Shown here: positions 45,167 to 52,810 of the stretch, piece after piece
How positions within the stretch are numbered: position 1 is the first letter of the stretch
Layout: every line of letters starts with the position of its first letter
Origin: Myxococcus stipitatus
GTDB lineage: Bacteria; Myxococcota; Myxococcia; Myxococcales; Myxococcaceae
Length of the DNA: 64,000 bases
Assembly (NCBI RefSeq): GCF_037414475.1
Contig: NZ_CP147913.1
Location: 3,162,001 to 3,226,000, forward strand
Direction of reading: 5' to 3'
The notes under the pieces: generated by a model
Database searches by the model: none
Told to the model about the DNA's origin: nothing
What the model saw: only the letters and a program-made list of their open reading frames with translations
Program-made: the position numbers and the translations under genes

Positions 45167-45484
45167 GTGCTGGCGCGCGTCTGGCTGTGCCTCTGCCTGC
45201 TGCTGTTCGCCCCGATGGAAGGTGGCCTCGGTCTGGCCCTCTTCGACTCGGTGGACACTGTCTGCGAGCAGGGCTGCCCGGATGATGACGAGCGTGGCCA
45301 GTGCGCCCCGGACTGCGCTGACTGTACCTGTTGTGGACATGTACGCGCGGTGGCGGCCCCCACCGCGCACCCTTTGCTCTGGCTGGAGTCCTATCGGCCA
45401 GAGCTCGCCGCCCAGGACGAAGACACACCCGCCTCTGCGGACCTGGACGGCATCCTTCACGTCCCCAGAGTCCACCTCGCCTGA
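45167..45484 (+). CDS. small Cys-rich exported protein heading the RND efflux genes (105 aa)
   Basis: Signal peptide VLARVWLCLCLLLFAPMEGG plus GLGLA, then a mature part of ~80 residues with seven cysteines in 28 residues: CEQGCPDDDERGQCAPDCAD followed by CTCCGH. Such clusters bind thiophilic metals or form disulfides. The rest is Pro/Asp-rich with no known domain. I chose GTG at 45167 (leaderless-type promoter just upstream, immediate signal peptide); an ATG at 45137 is in frame. It is 100 bases before the TolC-like gene of the efflux operon, so a periplasmic metal-buffering or sensing role is plausible but unproven. Confidence 0.7.
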   Translation: MLARVWLCLCLLLFAPMEGGLGLALFDSVDTVCEQGCPDDDERGQCAPDCADCTCCGHVRAVAAPTAHPLLWLESYRPELAAQDEDTPASADLDGILHVPRVHLA

Positions 45485-45584
45485 AGCAACGTCCGTCACT
45501 TCCCACGAACGCCTCCAGGTGACGTGTGCCCATCGGGCACCACCCGCCTGACGCTCGCCCTCCTCTCGCGAGGTCACCTCCTCC

Positions 45585-46814
45585 ATGTCCAACCTTCCCG
45601 CGACGGCGGCCTGTGTGCTCGCCGCGGCCCTCGTCTGGCCATGCGCCAGCACCGCCCTTCCCTCCGAGCTGTCCTTCCAAGAAGCCCTGGCCCTGGCCCG
45701 GACGCGCGCCCCCGCCTTGCTGGAGGCGGAGGGCCTTGTCGCCGAAGCCCAAGGTCCCGTCGCCGGCACCAATCCCCTCCTGCGCGAGAACCCCACCCTG
45801 AGCGCCGAGGCCGGCTCACGCAAGCTGGACACCGGCAAGCGCGGCACCCAGTTCTCCGTCGGGCTCAGCCAACCCTTCGAGCTGGGGGGCAAGCAGGGCG
45901 CACGGCGTGAGTCCGCGCACGCGGGCCTCGCCAGGCAGGGCGCGGAGAAGCGCGACACCGAGCGTCGTGTGCTCGGCGAAGTGGGCGCGGCCTTCCTCCG
46001 CGCGCTCCACGCCCGCGAGCTGTCCCGGCTGCTGCACGAGACGGAAGAGGCCGCCAAGCACCTCGCCGACGCCACGAAGAAGCGCTTCGACGCGGGGGAC
46101 GTGCCCATCGTCGACGCCCACGTGACGCGCGTGGCGCTCGCCAGGACTCACGCCGCGGTGGCCGTGGCGGAGGGCGAGGAGAGCATCTCGCTCAGCGAAC
46201 TGCGCGCGCTGCTCGGCCTCCCGCTCGAAGCGCCCCTCACGGTGCGCGGAGACCTCCGGGAGCTCGCCTCCCTTCCGGTGCCCGCGCCGCCATCGGCGCA
46301 AGAGCGCCCGGACATCGTCGCGCTGGAGGCGGGGCTCGCGCAGGCGGAGGCGGAGCTGCGCCTGGGCCGAAGCCAGCGCTGGCCCGACGTCAGCGTGGGC
46401 GTGCGCTACGAGAACGAGGTGGATGAGACCGCGGTGCTCGGCACCCTCAGCGTGCCGCTGCCGGTGTTCTCGAGAGGCCAGGAGGAGACCGTGACGCAGG
46501 ACGCCCGGGTGCGACGACTGCGCACGGCGCTGGAGATGGCCCGGCGAGCGCGCGAGGTCCAGGTGGAAGCCGCGCGCATCCGCGACGCGAAGCGCCAGCA
46601 AGCGCTCGAGGTCCTGGTGAAAGACGCCCTGCCCCTCTTGGACGAGAACGAAGCCCTCGCCCGCAAGTCCTACGAGGCCGGGGAGATGGACCTCGCGGAG
46701 CTGCTCCTCGTCCGCCGCGAAACCCTCGAGACGCGCGTCGCGCTGCTCGACAGTCACCTCCAGGCCGCGCTCGCCCGCGTGCAGCTCGCCGTCGAGACAG
46801 GAGTCCTTCCATGA
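45585..46814 (+). CDS. czcC: TolC/CzcC-type outer membrane efflux protein (409 aa)
   Basis: Outer membrane channel of a tripartite heavy-metal efflux pump. A signal peptide (about 24 residues to STALP) precedes the coiled-coil repeats of the OEP family: SFQEALALARTRAPALLEAE and, in the second half, ERPDIVALEAGLAQAEAELR. The beta segments include SVGLSQPFELGGKQGARRES and SVGVRYENEVDETAVLGTLS. Its stop overlaps the start of the adaptor gene (ATGA). First structural gene of the czcCBA-like operon; the symbol marks family position, not proven metal. Confidence 0.82.
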   Translation: MSNLPATAACVLAAALVWPCASTALPSELSFQEALALARTRAPALLEAEGLVAEAQGPVAGTNPLLRENPTLSAEAGSRKLDTGKRGTQFSVGLSQPFELGGKQGARRESAHAGLARQGAEKRDTERRVLGEVGAAFLRALHARELSRLLHETEEAAKHLADATKKRFDAGDVPIVDAHVTRVALARTHAAVAVAEGEESISLSELRALLGLPLEAPLTVRGDLRELASLPVPAPPSAQERPDIVALEAGLAQAEAELRLGRSQRWPDVSVGVRYENEVDETAVLGTLSVPLPVFSRGQEETVTQDARVRRLRTALEMARRAREVQVEAARIRDAKRQQALEVLVKDALPLLDENEALARKSYEAGEMDLAELLLVRRETLETRVALLDSHLQAALARVQLAVETGVLP

Positions 46815-48004
46815 AGCGCTCGCACCTCATCCTGACCTCCCTCCTCCTCCTCGCCGCCTGCAAGCGGGAGTCAGCGGGCAAGGAAGACGAACACGCGCAC
46901 GATGAACACGCCGACGCCAAGGGCCATGACGAGGACCACGACGAGTCTCACGTCCACATCGCCCCGGAGATGCTCCGAGACCTCCGCGTCACCACCGCGC
47001 CCGCGTCCGCGCGTCCAGGTGGAGACAACGTCACCGCGCTGGGTGAGCTGACCTTCAGCGAAGACGCCTACGCGGAGGTGGCCTCTCCCATCTCCGCGCG
47101 CGTGGGCACCGTCTTCGTCACCACCGGCCAGCAGGTGACGCAGGGAGAGAAGCTCGCCGAGCTGCGCAGCCCCGAGCTCGGCAAGGCGCGCGCCGCCCTT
47201 CAAGCCGCGCAAGCGAAGGCCGCCGCCGCGCGACAGACCGCGGAGCGAAAGCGCGGCCTCGCCGCCGAGCGCATCGTCGCGCGGAAGGACGTGCAGGCCG
47301 CGGACGCAGAGGCAGCCAGCGCCGACGCGGAGGTCGCCGCCGCCCGCGCCGAGTTGGTGGCCCTGGGCGCGAGCGAGGACGAGCTGCGAGGAGGCGCGGG
47401 CGCTCCGGGCTTCATCCTGCGCGCGCCCATCCAGGGCACCGTCATCGAGCGCGACGCGAGGATGGGGCAGATGGCGGACGCGGAGCATCCCCTCTTCCGC
47501 ATCGGAGACCTGGGCTCGCTGTGGCTCATCGTCCACGCCTTCGAGCGCGACGCCGTGCGCATCCAGAAGGACACCGAGGCGCGCGTCACCTTCGCCGCCT
47601 TCCCAGGCAAGGAGCTCACCGCGAAGGTGGGCCATGTGGGGCAGCGCGTGGATGCCTCCTCCCGCACCATTCCCGTGCGGCTGGTGCTGGACAATCGCGA
47701 GGGCCTGCTCAAGCCCGGCATGTCCGCCACCGCGTCCATTCCCCTGGGCAGCTCCGACGGCACCATCACCACCGTCCCCGCCGCTTCGCTCCAGCGACTG
47801 GAGAACGGCTGGGTCGTCTTCCTCCCCACCGGAGAGCGAGGCTCCTTCGAGCGGCGCGAGGTGGGCCGGGGCCGCACGCTCGGAGACCACGTGGAGATCC
47901 TCTCCGGTTTGAAGGTCGGCGAGAACGTGGTGGTGGACGGCGCCTTCCTCCTCAAGGCGGAGGTGGAGAAGTCCGCGGGTGGAGGCGACCACCATGGCCA
48001 CTGA
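46811..48004 (+). CDS. czcB: RND periplasmic adaptor with His-rich N terminus (397 aa)
   Basis: Membrane-fusion protein linking inner-membrane pump and outer-membrane channel. Lipoprotein signal MKRSHLILTSLLLLAAC, then a metal-binding-looking region EDEHAHDEHADAKGHDEDHD ending ESHVHIAPEM. Lipoyl-like halves flank an alpha hairpin (PISARVGTVFVTTGQQVTQG ... FILRAPIQGTVIERDARMGQ), followed by beta-barrel (AFPGKELTAKVGHVGQRVD) and membrane-proximal domains. Starts four bases inside the end of the channel gene and overlaps the pump gene by 11 bases. Confidence 0.86.
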   Translation: MKRSHLILTSLLLLAACKRESAGKEDEHAHDEHADAKGHDEDHDESHVHIAPEMLRDLRVTTAPASARPGGDNVTALGELTFSEDAYAEVASPISARVGTVFVTTGQQVTQGEKLAELRSPELGKARAALQAAQAKAAAARQTAERKRGLAAERIVARKDVQAADAEAASADAEVAAARAELVALGASEDELRGGAGAPGFILRAPIQGTVIERDARMGQMADAEHPLFRIGDLGSLWLIVHAFERDAVRIQKDTEARVTFAAFPGKELTAKVGHVGQRVDASSRTIPVRLVLDNREGLLKPGMSATASIPLGSSDGTITTVPAASLQRLENGWVVFLPTGERGSFERREVGRGRTLGDHVEILSGLKVGENVVVDGAFLLKAEVEKSAGGGDHHGH

Positions 48005-51000
48005 GCCTCAAAGCTCGCTGGTGGCGAAGGTGCTGCGCACGTCCTTCGCGCGGCCCGGCCTCACCGTGGTGCTGGCCCTGGCGCTGTCCGCCTTCGGCGC
48101 GGTGTCTCTGCACGGCCTGCGCCGCGACGTCTTCCCGGACCTGTCCGCGCCCATCTTCAACGTCATCGTCCAGAACCCCGCCATGGGCGCGGAGGAGCTG
48201 GAGACGGCGGTGGCCATCCCCATGGAGGTGGCGCTCGCGGGCCTGCCCGAGGTGCGCCGCATCCGCTCCACCTCCCAGCTGGGCGTCACCCAGGTGACGG
48301 TGGAGTTCGAACCGGACGCGGACTACTTCCGCAGCCGCCAGTACGTCGCCGAGCGGGTGTCCCAGGCACAAGGCGAGCTGCCTCCGGGCACCGACTCACC
48401 CCTCGTCTCCAGCCTCACGGGGCGGCTCAACGAAGTCTTCGAATTCACCCTCGAAGCGGAGCCCGGCGCCGCGGACCTGATGGCCCTGCGAGATTTGGCC
48501 GAGTTCGAGGTGAAGAACCGGCTGCTCGCGGTGCCGGGGGTCGCGGGCGTGGAGCGGCTGGGCGGCTACCTTCGGCAGTTCCAGGTGCTGCTGGACCCCG
48601 ACCAGATGGTGGCGCGAGGCATCAGCCTGGATGAAGTGGAGCACGCGCTGGAGGGCGCCAACCTCAACGCGTCCGGTGGCTTCGTGGTGCAGGGCCCCAT
48701 GGAGTGGACCGTGCGCGCGGTGGGTCGCGCGCAGACGGTGGAGGACCTCAACTCCACGGTGGTGGCCCTGCGCGCGGGAACCCCCGTTCTGTTGGCGGAC
48801 GTGGCCGACGTGCGCGAGGGCCCCGCGGTGCGGCGAGGAATCGCGCACCGGCTCAAGGGCGAGGTGGTGAGCTGCCGCGTCATCAAACAGTTCGGCGCGG
48901 ACACGCAGCACGTCGCCAAGGGTGTGCGCGAGGCCATCCAGGAGCTGGCCGGGTCCATGCCCCCGGGTGTGCAGCTGCGCGTCGTCTATGACCAGTCGGA
49001 GCTGGTGGACGCCTCGCTGGGCGGGGTCAGCCGCGCCATCCTCCTGGGCGCGCTGCTGGTGGTGCTCGTCCTCTTCGGGTTGTTGGGAGACTGGCGCGCG
49101 GCGCTCATCGTCACGCTCACCCTGCCGCTGTCGCTGGCGCTCGCGGGGATTCTCCTCAAGCTCGGCGGCATCGGCATCAACACCATGACACTGGGAGGTC
49201 TGGCCATCGCCGTGGGCCTGCTGGTGGACGCGGCCATCATCGTCACGGAGAACATCATCCACGACCTGCGCGAGGGCGCGGGTCGCAAGTCCGTGCGCGA
49301 GGAGGCGCTCTCCGCCTCGCTCGAGGTGGGGCGCCCCATCGCCTTCGCCACGCTCATCGTCGTGTCTGTCTTCATCCCGCTGTTCGCGATGACAGGCATT
49401 GAAGGCCGCATGTACCAGCCGCTCGCCGCCGCGGTGGTGGCGTGTCTGGCCGCGTCGCTGGCCCTGGCGCTCACGTTGGTACCTGTCGCCTCCGCGCTCC
49501 TGCTCAAGGCGCCGCGCCCTGGACAGCCCGAGGACGTGTGGCTCATCCGCAAGGTCAAGGAGGTCTACGCGCCCCTGCTGGAGCACTGCATGCGCCGGGC
49601 GGGGCTGGTGCGGCTGGTGGCGTTGGTCATCACCCTCCCCGCGCTGGGACTCGCCTTCGCGGTGGGCAGCGACTTCATGCCCCGGCTGGACGAAGGCGCG
49701 TTCCTCCTCCAGACGGTGCTGCCGCCCGAGGCCTCGCTCGAGGAGGTGGACCGGCTCAACCACCTGGTGGAGGACGTGCTGCTGGGCTTCCCCGAGGTGG
49801 AGGACGTCGTGCGCCGCACAGGTCGCGCGGAGCGCACCGAGGACCCGATGCCTCACACGGTGTCGGACGTGCTCGTGGTGCTCAAGAAGGAGCGGGGCCG
49901 GGGACTGGAGGAGCTGGAAGACGCCATGCGCGTGGCGGTGGCGAAGGTGCCCGGCGTCAATGTGCTGTTCACCACGCCCCTGGGCATGCGCATCGACGAG
50001 GGCCTGGGCGGCAGCCCCGCGGACCTGTCCGTGCGCATCTTCGGCCCCGAGATGGAGACGCTCGCCACGCTGGGGGAGAAGGCGCGCGCCATCCTCGCGC
50101 AGGTGGACGGCGTGGAGGACCTGCGCGTGGAGAAGCTCAGCGGCCTGCCCCAGCTTCGCATCACCGTGAACCGCGCCGCGGTGGCGCGCGTGGGACTGAC
50201 GCCGGGCGACGTCATCCGCGCCGTACGCGTGGGCCTGGTGGGCGAGGAGTCCTCCCAGGTGTGGCAGGGCCAGCGTCGGCATGACCTGGTGTTGCGGCTG
50301 GCGGACCACCGCCGGGGAGACCTCCAGGCGCTGCGCAACCTGCTGGTGGATGGACACGACGGCACGCGCATTCCGCTCAGCCAGCTGGCCACCATCGAGG
50401 AGACCTTCGGTGCGGGCAGCATCCGGCGCGAGGCGGGAAGCCGCCGCCTGGCGGTGGAGGCGAGCGTGTCCGGACGGGATTTGGGCAGCACCGCGGCCGA
50501 GGTGCGTGAGCGGCTCGCCGCGGGGCTGAAGCTGCCCACCGGTTACTTCATCGACGTGGGCGGCCGCGTGGAGAGCCAACAACGCGCCGCGCAATCACTG
50601 GCCATGGCCATCGCCGTCGCCATCCTCGCGGTGTTCATCCTGCTCTACCTCGCGCTGAACTCCGTGGCGGAGGCGCTCGTCATCCTCGCCACGCTCCCGG
50701 ATGCCTTCGTCGGAGGAATCCTCGCGCTGTTGATCGCCGGGGAGACCTGGAACGTCTCCAGCCTCGTGGGTCTCATCGGTCTGTTTGGCATCGCCGTGCA
50801 GAACGGCCTGGTGTTGGTGTCGCAGACCAAGGACCTGCTCGCGCGCGGCAAACCCTTCGAGCAGGCCGTGCGCGAGGCCAGCCTCGGCCGCGTGCGCCCC
50901 AAGCTGATGACCGCCGCGACCGCCATCCTCGGCCTGCTGCCCTTGCTCGTGTTGCCTTTGCACGGGACGGAGATTGAGCGCCCCCTGGCCGTCGTCATGG

Positions 51001-51107
51001 TCGGTGGGCTCGTCACCTCCACGCTCTTCACCCTTCTAGTGTTGCCAACTTTTTACACTTTCGTGAATGGCATCAAAGACAAGCTCACGAGAAATGTGGC
51101 CGATTAG
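47994..51107 (+). CDS. czcA: CzcA/CusA-type RND heavy-metal efflux pump (1037 aa)
   Basis: Inner-membrane proton antiporter of the HME-RND family with twelve helices and two large periplasmic loops. N terminus: LRRDVFPDLSAPIFNVIVQN, the family's D-V-F-P-D-L segment. Helix 4 carries AVGLLVDAAIIVTENI with the essential Asp; this differs from the DFG-x3-DGA form of Co/Zn/Cd pumps and is nearer the D-A-A/I form. Helix 10-12 region: LVGLIGLFGIAVQNGLVLVS and LMTAATAILGLLPLLVLPLH. GGAGG precedes the ATG at 47994. Metal choice (Cu/Ag or Zn/Ni/Cd) cannot be settled; the neighbourhood favours copper. Confidence 0.88.
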   Translation: MATEPQSSLVAKVLRTSFARPGLTVVLALALSAFGAVSLHGLRRDVFPDLSAPIFNVIVQNPAMGAEELETAVAIPMEVALAGLPEVRRIRSTSQLGVTQVTVEFEPDADYFRSRQYVAERVSQAQGELPPGTDSPLVSSLTGRLNEVFEFTLEAEPGAADLMALRDLAEFEVKNRLLAVPGVAGVERLGGYLRQFQVLLDPDQMVARGISLDEVEHALEGANLNASGGFVVQGPMEWTVRAVGRAQTVEDLNSTVVALRAGTPVLLADVADVREGPAVRRGIAHRLKGEVVSCRVIKQFGADTQHVAKGVREAIQELAGSMPPGVQLRVVYDQSELVDASLGGVSRAILLGALLVVLVLFGLLGDWRAALIVTLTLPLSLALAGILLKLGGIGINTMTLGGLAIAVGLLVDAAIIVTENIIHDLREGAGRKSVREEALSASLEVGRPIAFATLIVVSVFIPLFAMTGIEGRMYQPLAAAVVACLAASLALALTLVPVASALLLKAPRPGQPEDVWLIRKVKEVYAPLLEHCMRRAGLVRLVALVITLPALGLAFAVGSDFMPRLDEGAFLLQTVLPPEASLEEVDRLNHLVEDVLLGFPEVEDVVRRTGRAERTEDPMPHTVSDVLVVLKKERGRGLEELEDAMRVAVAKVPGVNVLFTTPLGMRIDEGLGGSPADLSVRIFGPEMETLATLGEKARAILAQVDGVEDLRVEKLSGLPQLRITVNRAAVARVGLTPGDVIRAVRVGLVGEESSQVWQGQRRHDLVLRLADHRRGDLQALRNLLVDGHDGTRIPLSQLATIEETFGAGSIRREAGSRRLAVEASVSGRDLGSTAAEVRERLAAGLKLPTGYFIDVGGRVESQQRAAQSLAMAIAVAILAVFILLYLALNSVAEALVILATLPDAFVGGILALLIAGETWNVSSLVGLIGLFGIAVQNGLVLVSQTKDLLARGKPFEQAVREASLGRVRPKLMTAATAILGLLPLLVLPLHGTEIERPLAVVMVGGLVTSTLFTLLVLPTFYTFVNGIKDKLTRNVAD

Positions 51108-51223
51108 CGGAACAGGGTGTCTTGAGAGGTAGGCAAATCATTCCAAAGTCTGCCTCCGCAACTTTCACCCCAAAGCTTCGACAATTTCGTGTTTCCACAT
51201 CTTTCACCCACTGGGGCCCCAAC

Positions 51224-52045
51224 ATGAGCATCCGCCTCTCTACTGCCACTGCGGCTCGCACCACGGCCGCGGCCACCCAGAGCACTGTCACCGCTCCCCC
51301 CGCGGGGCTTCGCAAGGGCGACAGCGGCCCCAAGGTGAAGCAACTTCAAGATGCCTTCGTGAAGCTGGGCTACATGACGAAGGCCCAGGTGGCCACAGGC
51401 CCTGGAATCTTTGGCTCGCAGACTGAAGCTGCGTTGAAAAAGTTCCAGGGTGACAAAAAGCTACCCACCACTGGCTACTACGGTGAGCAGAGCCAGGCGG
51501 CGCTGAAGAAGGCGCTGGCGGGCCCCAGCACGCCGACGACGCCCACGACGCCGGGCAATGGCACCAAGCCCGCGGTCATCAGCGCGCCCTCGCCCAACTA
51601 CGACTCGCGCAACGGCAAGGACATCGACTCCATCGTCCTGCACCACACGGCGTCCAACGACGGCAAGGCGGACCTGTCGTGGATGCGCAATCCGAAGAGC
51701 AGCGTGTCCGCGCACTACATGGTGGACCGCGACGGGAAGATTTATCAGCTCGTGGGTGACGACAAGCGCGCCTGGCACGCCGGCAAGAGCCAGCTCCACG
51801 GCGTTCCCACCGACATGAACTCCCGCTCCATCGGCATCGAAATCGTCAACGATGGCAGCGGCAAGACGGCCTTCACCGAGGCGCAGTACAAGGCCCTCAC
51901 CCAGCTCACCAGCCACCTGAAGCAGAAGTACGACGTGCCCATGAAGAACATCGTGGGCCATGCCGACGTGGCGGTCCCCAAGGGCCGCAAGAACGACCCG
52001 GCGCCGAACTTCGACTGGGCGCGGCTGCGCAAGAGCATCTCCTGA
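51224..52045 (+). CDS. peptidoglycan-binding N-acetylmuramoyl-L-alanine amidase, no signal peptide (273 aa)
   Basis: Two domains. Residues ~25-105 form a PG_binding_1 domain (LRKGDSGPKVKQLQDAFVKL, GIFGSQTEAALKKFQGDKKL). Residues ~125-273 form an Amidase_2/PGRP-type zinc amidase: DSIVLHHTASNDGKADLSWM (first His), VSAHYMVDRDGKIYQLV, HAGKSQLHGVPTDMNSRSIG, and GHADVAVPKGRKNDPAPNFD (second His and Asp). The first ~24 residues are Thr/Ala-rich with no hydrophobic core, so no Sec or Tat signal. ATG at 51224 has no good ribosome site. It resembles an endolysin or a non-classically exported wall enzyme. It lies 116 bases after the pump gene in a local AT-richer patch. Confidence 0.83.
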   Translation: MSIRLSTATAARTTAAATQSTVTAPPAGLRKGDSGPKVKQLQDAFVKLGYMTKAQVATGPGIFGSQTEAALKKFQGDKKLPTTGYYGEQSQAALKKALAGPSTPTTPTTPGNGTKPAVISAPSPNYDSRNGKDIDSIVLHHTASNDGKADLSWMRNPKSSVSAHYMVDRDGKIYQLVGDDKRAWHAGKSQLHGVPTDMNSRSIGIEIVNDGSGKTAFTEAQYKALTQLTSHLKQKYDVPMKNIVGHADVAVPKGRKNDPAPNFDWARLRKSIS

Positions 52046-52417
52046 GCCCGAGCTGCTGAATCACCCAAGATGATTCGCGCGGGTCGAGGGCCTTCCACCG
52101 GTCCTCCCCCGCGCGTCGCCTTTCAGGCGCTCGTGCCTCGAGAGCGCGGTCGCCTGACAGGAGGACCCGCCGTCACGGACAAGCACCCGCTGGTGGACAC
52201 ACCACCGGACGGTACGTGCGTCGGTGAACAGCCGGGCATCACTCCGCTCATCACAGTGTGATGACCCCAGTTACAGGGTTGCGGGGCCAGACGCAGCTCC
52301 CCTGACGTGTGTCCGCCGTCAGTTCGAGGAGTTGTCCCGTCCATCCTCATGGCCTGGGGCTTGCTCAATAGGACTTCGATTCGTGGCGGCTCTCATCGCG
52401 CCATGTCGAGGTCCAAC
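52046..52417. other. 372-base intergenic region before the multicopper oxidase operon
   Basis: Holds a weak hairpin after the amidase gene (GAATCA near 52060, matching TGATTC), then the palindromic element at 52248-52275, then a ~140-base leader. No credible gene is seen; short open frames here have no supported start or domain. Confidence 0.6.
52248..52275 (+). promoter_or_regulatory. palindromic element shared with the sigma-factor promoter region (site 1)
   Basis: A perfect 8+1+8 palindrome TCATCACA-G-TGTGATGA is followed by CCCCA and GTTACA. Read towards the downstream gene, TCATCACAGTGTGATG-6 bases-GTTACA is identical to site 2 at 62981-62954 on the other strand. The end of the element is 142 bases from the lipoprotein start codon. 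Likely a binding site for a common regulator or a shared promoter part. Confidence 0.6.
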
Positions 52418-52810
52418 ATGCGTCCCTTCTTGTGTGTCCTTGCGAGCGTTTTCACGCTCGCCGCCTGTGCTTCCGAGCCCAAGCGGCTCGCCTCATCGGT
52501 GGACCCCTCGAGCCCCGATGCGCCCGAGGCCCCGCCCGCCGCCCTCCCGAGTGCGCTCGCGGCGCCTCCGTCCACGCCGCCGCCCGCTTCGGCGCCCTCT
52601 TCGCACGCCCATCATCCGGAAGCCAACACGGCTTCGCCCCAGGATGCGGGCACGGCCGCCTACGCCTGCCCGATGCACCCCGAGGTCCAGTCCAACAAGC
52701 CCGGGGAGACGTGCCCCAAGTGCGGGATGAAGTTGACGCCGACGAAAGGCCAGGACGCGGGCCCTGACACCGGGCACGGCGGGCATGGTGGACACGGAGG
52801 ACCTCCGTGA
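52418..52810 (+). CDS. heavy-metal-binding-domain lipoprotein (130 aa)
   Basis: Signal peptide MRPFLCVLASVFTLAAC with lipobox. A ~55-residue Pro/Ala/Ser linker follows, then the metal-binding module YACPMHPEVQSNKPGETCPK ending CGMKL, the same C-P-M-H-P-E-V...C-P-K-C-G-M motif found twice in the CopA ATPase of this window. The C terminus is His/Gly-rich (TGHGGHGGHGGPP). The ATG at 52418 is preferred because GAGG lies upstream; an ATG at 52403 is in frame. Its last four bases overlap the start of the TolC-like gene. A periplasmic or outer-membrane copper buffer is the likely role. Confidence 0.8.
   Translation: MRPFLCVLASVFTLAACASEPKRLASSVDPSSPDAPEAPPAALPSALAAPPSTPPPASAPSSHAHHPEANTASPQDAGTAAYACPMHPEVQSNKPGETCPKCGMKLTPTKGQDAGPDTGHGGHGGHGGPP

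Noticed and set aside
48396..50594. A 732-codon open frame antisense to the RND pump gene
   Set aside because: Same reason: His/Arg-rich with no motifs, opposite a complete RND pump.
52248..52264. TCACA/TGTGA half sites read as a CRP site
   Set aside because: The half sites are in the reverse order and one base apart; a CRP site is TGTGA-N6-TCACA.
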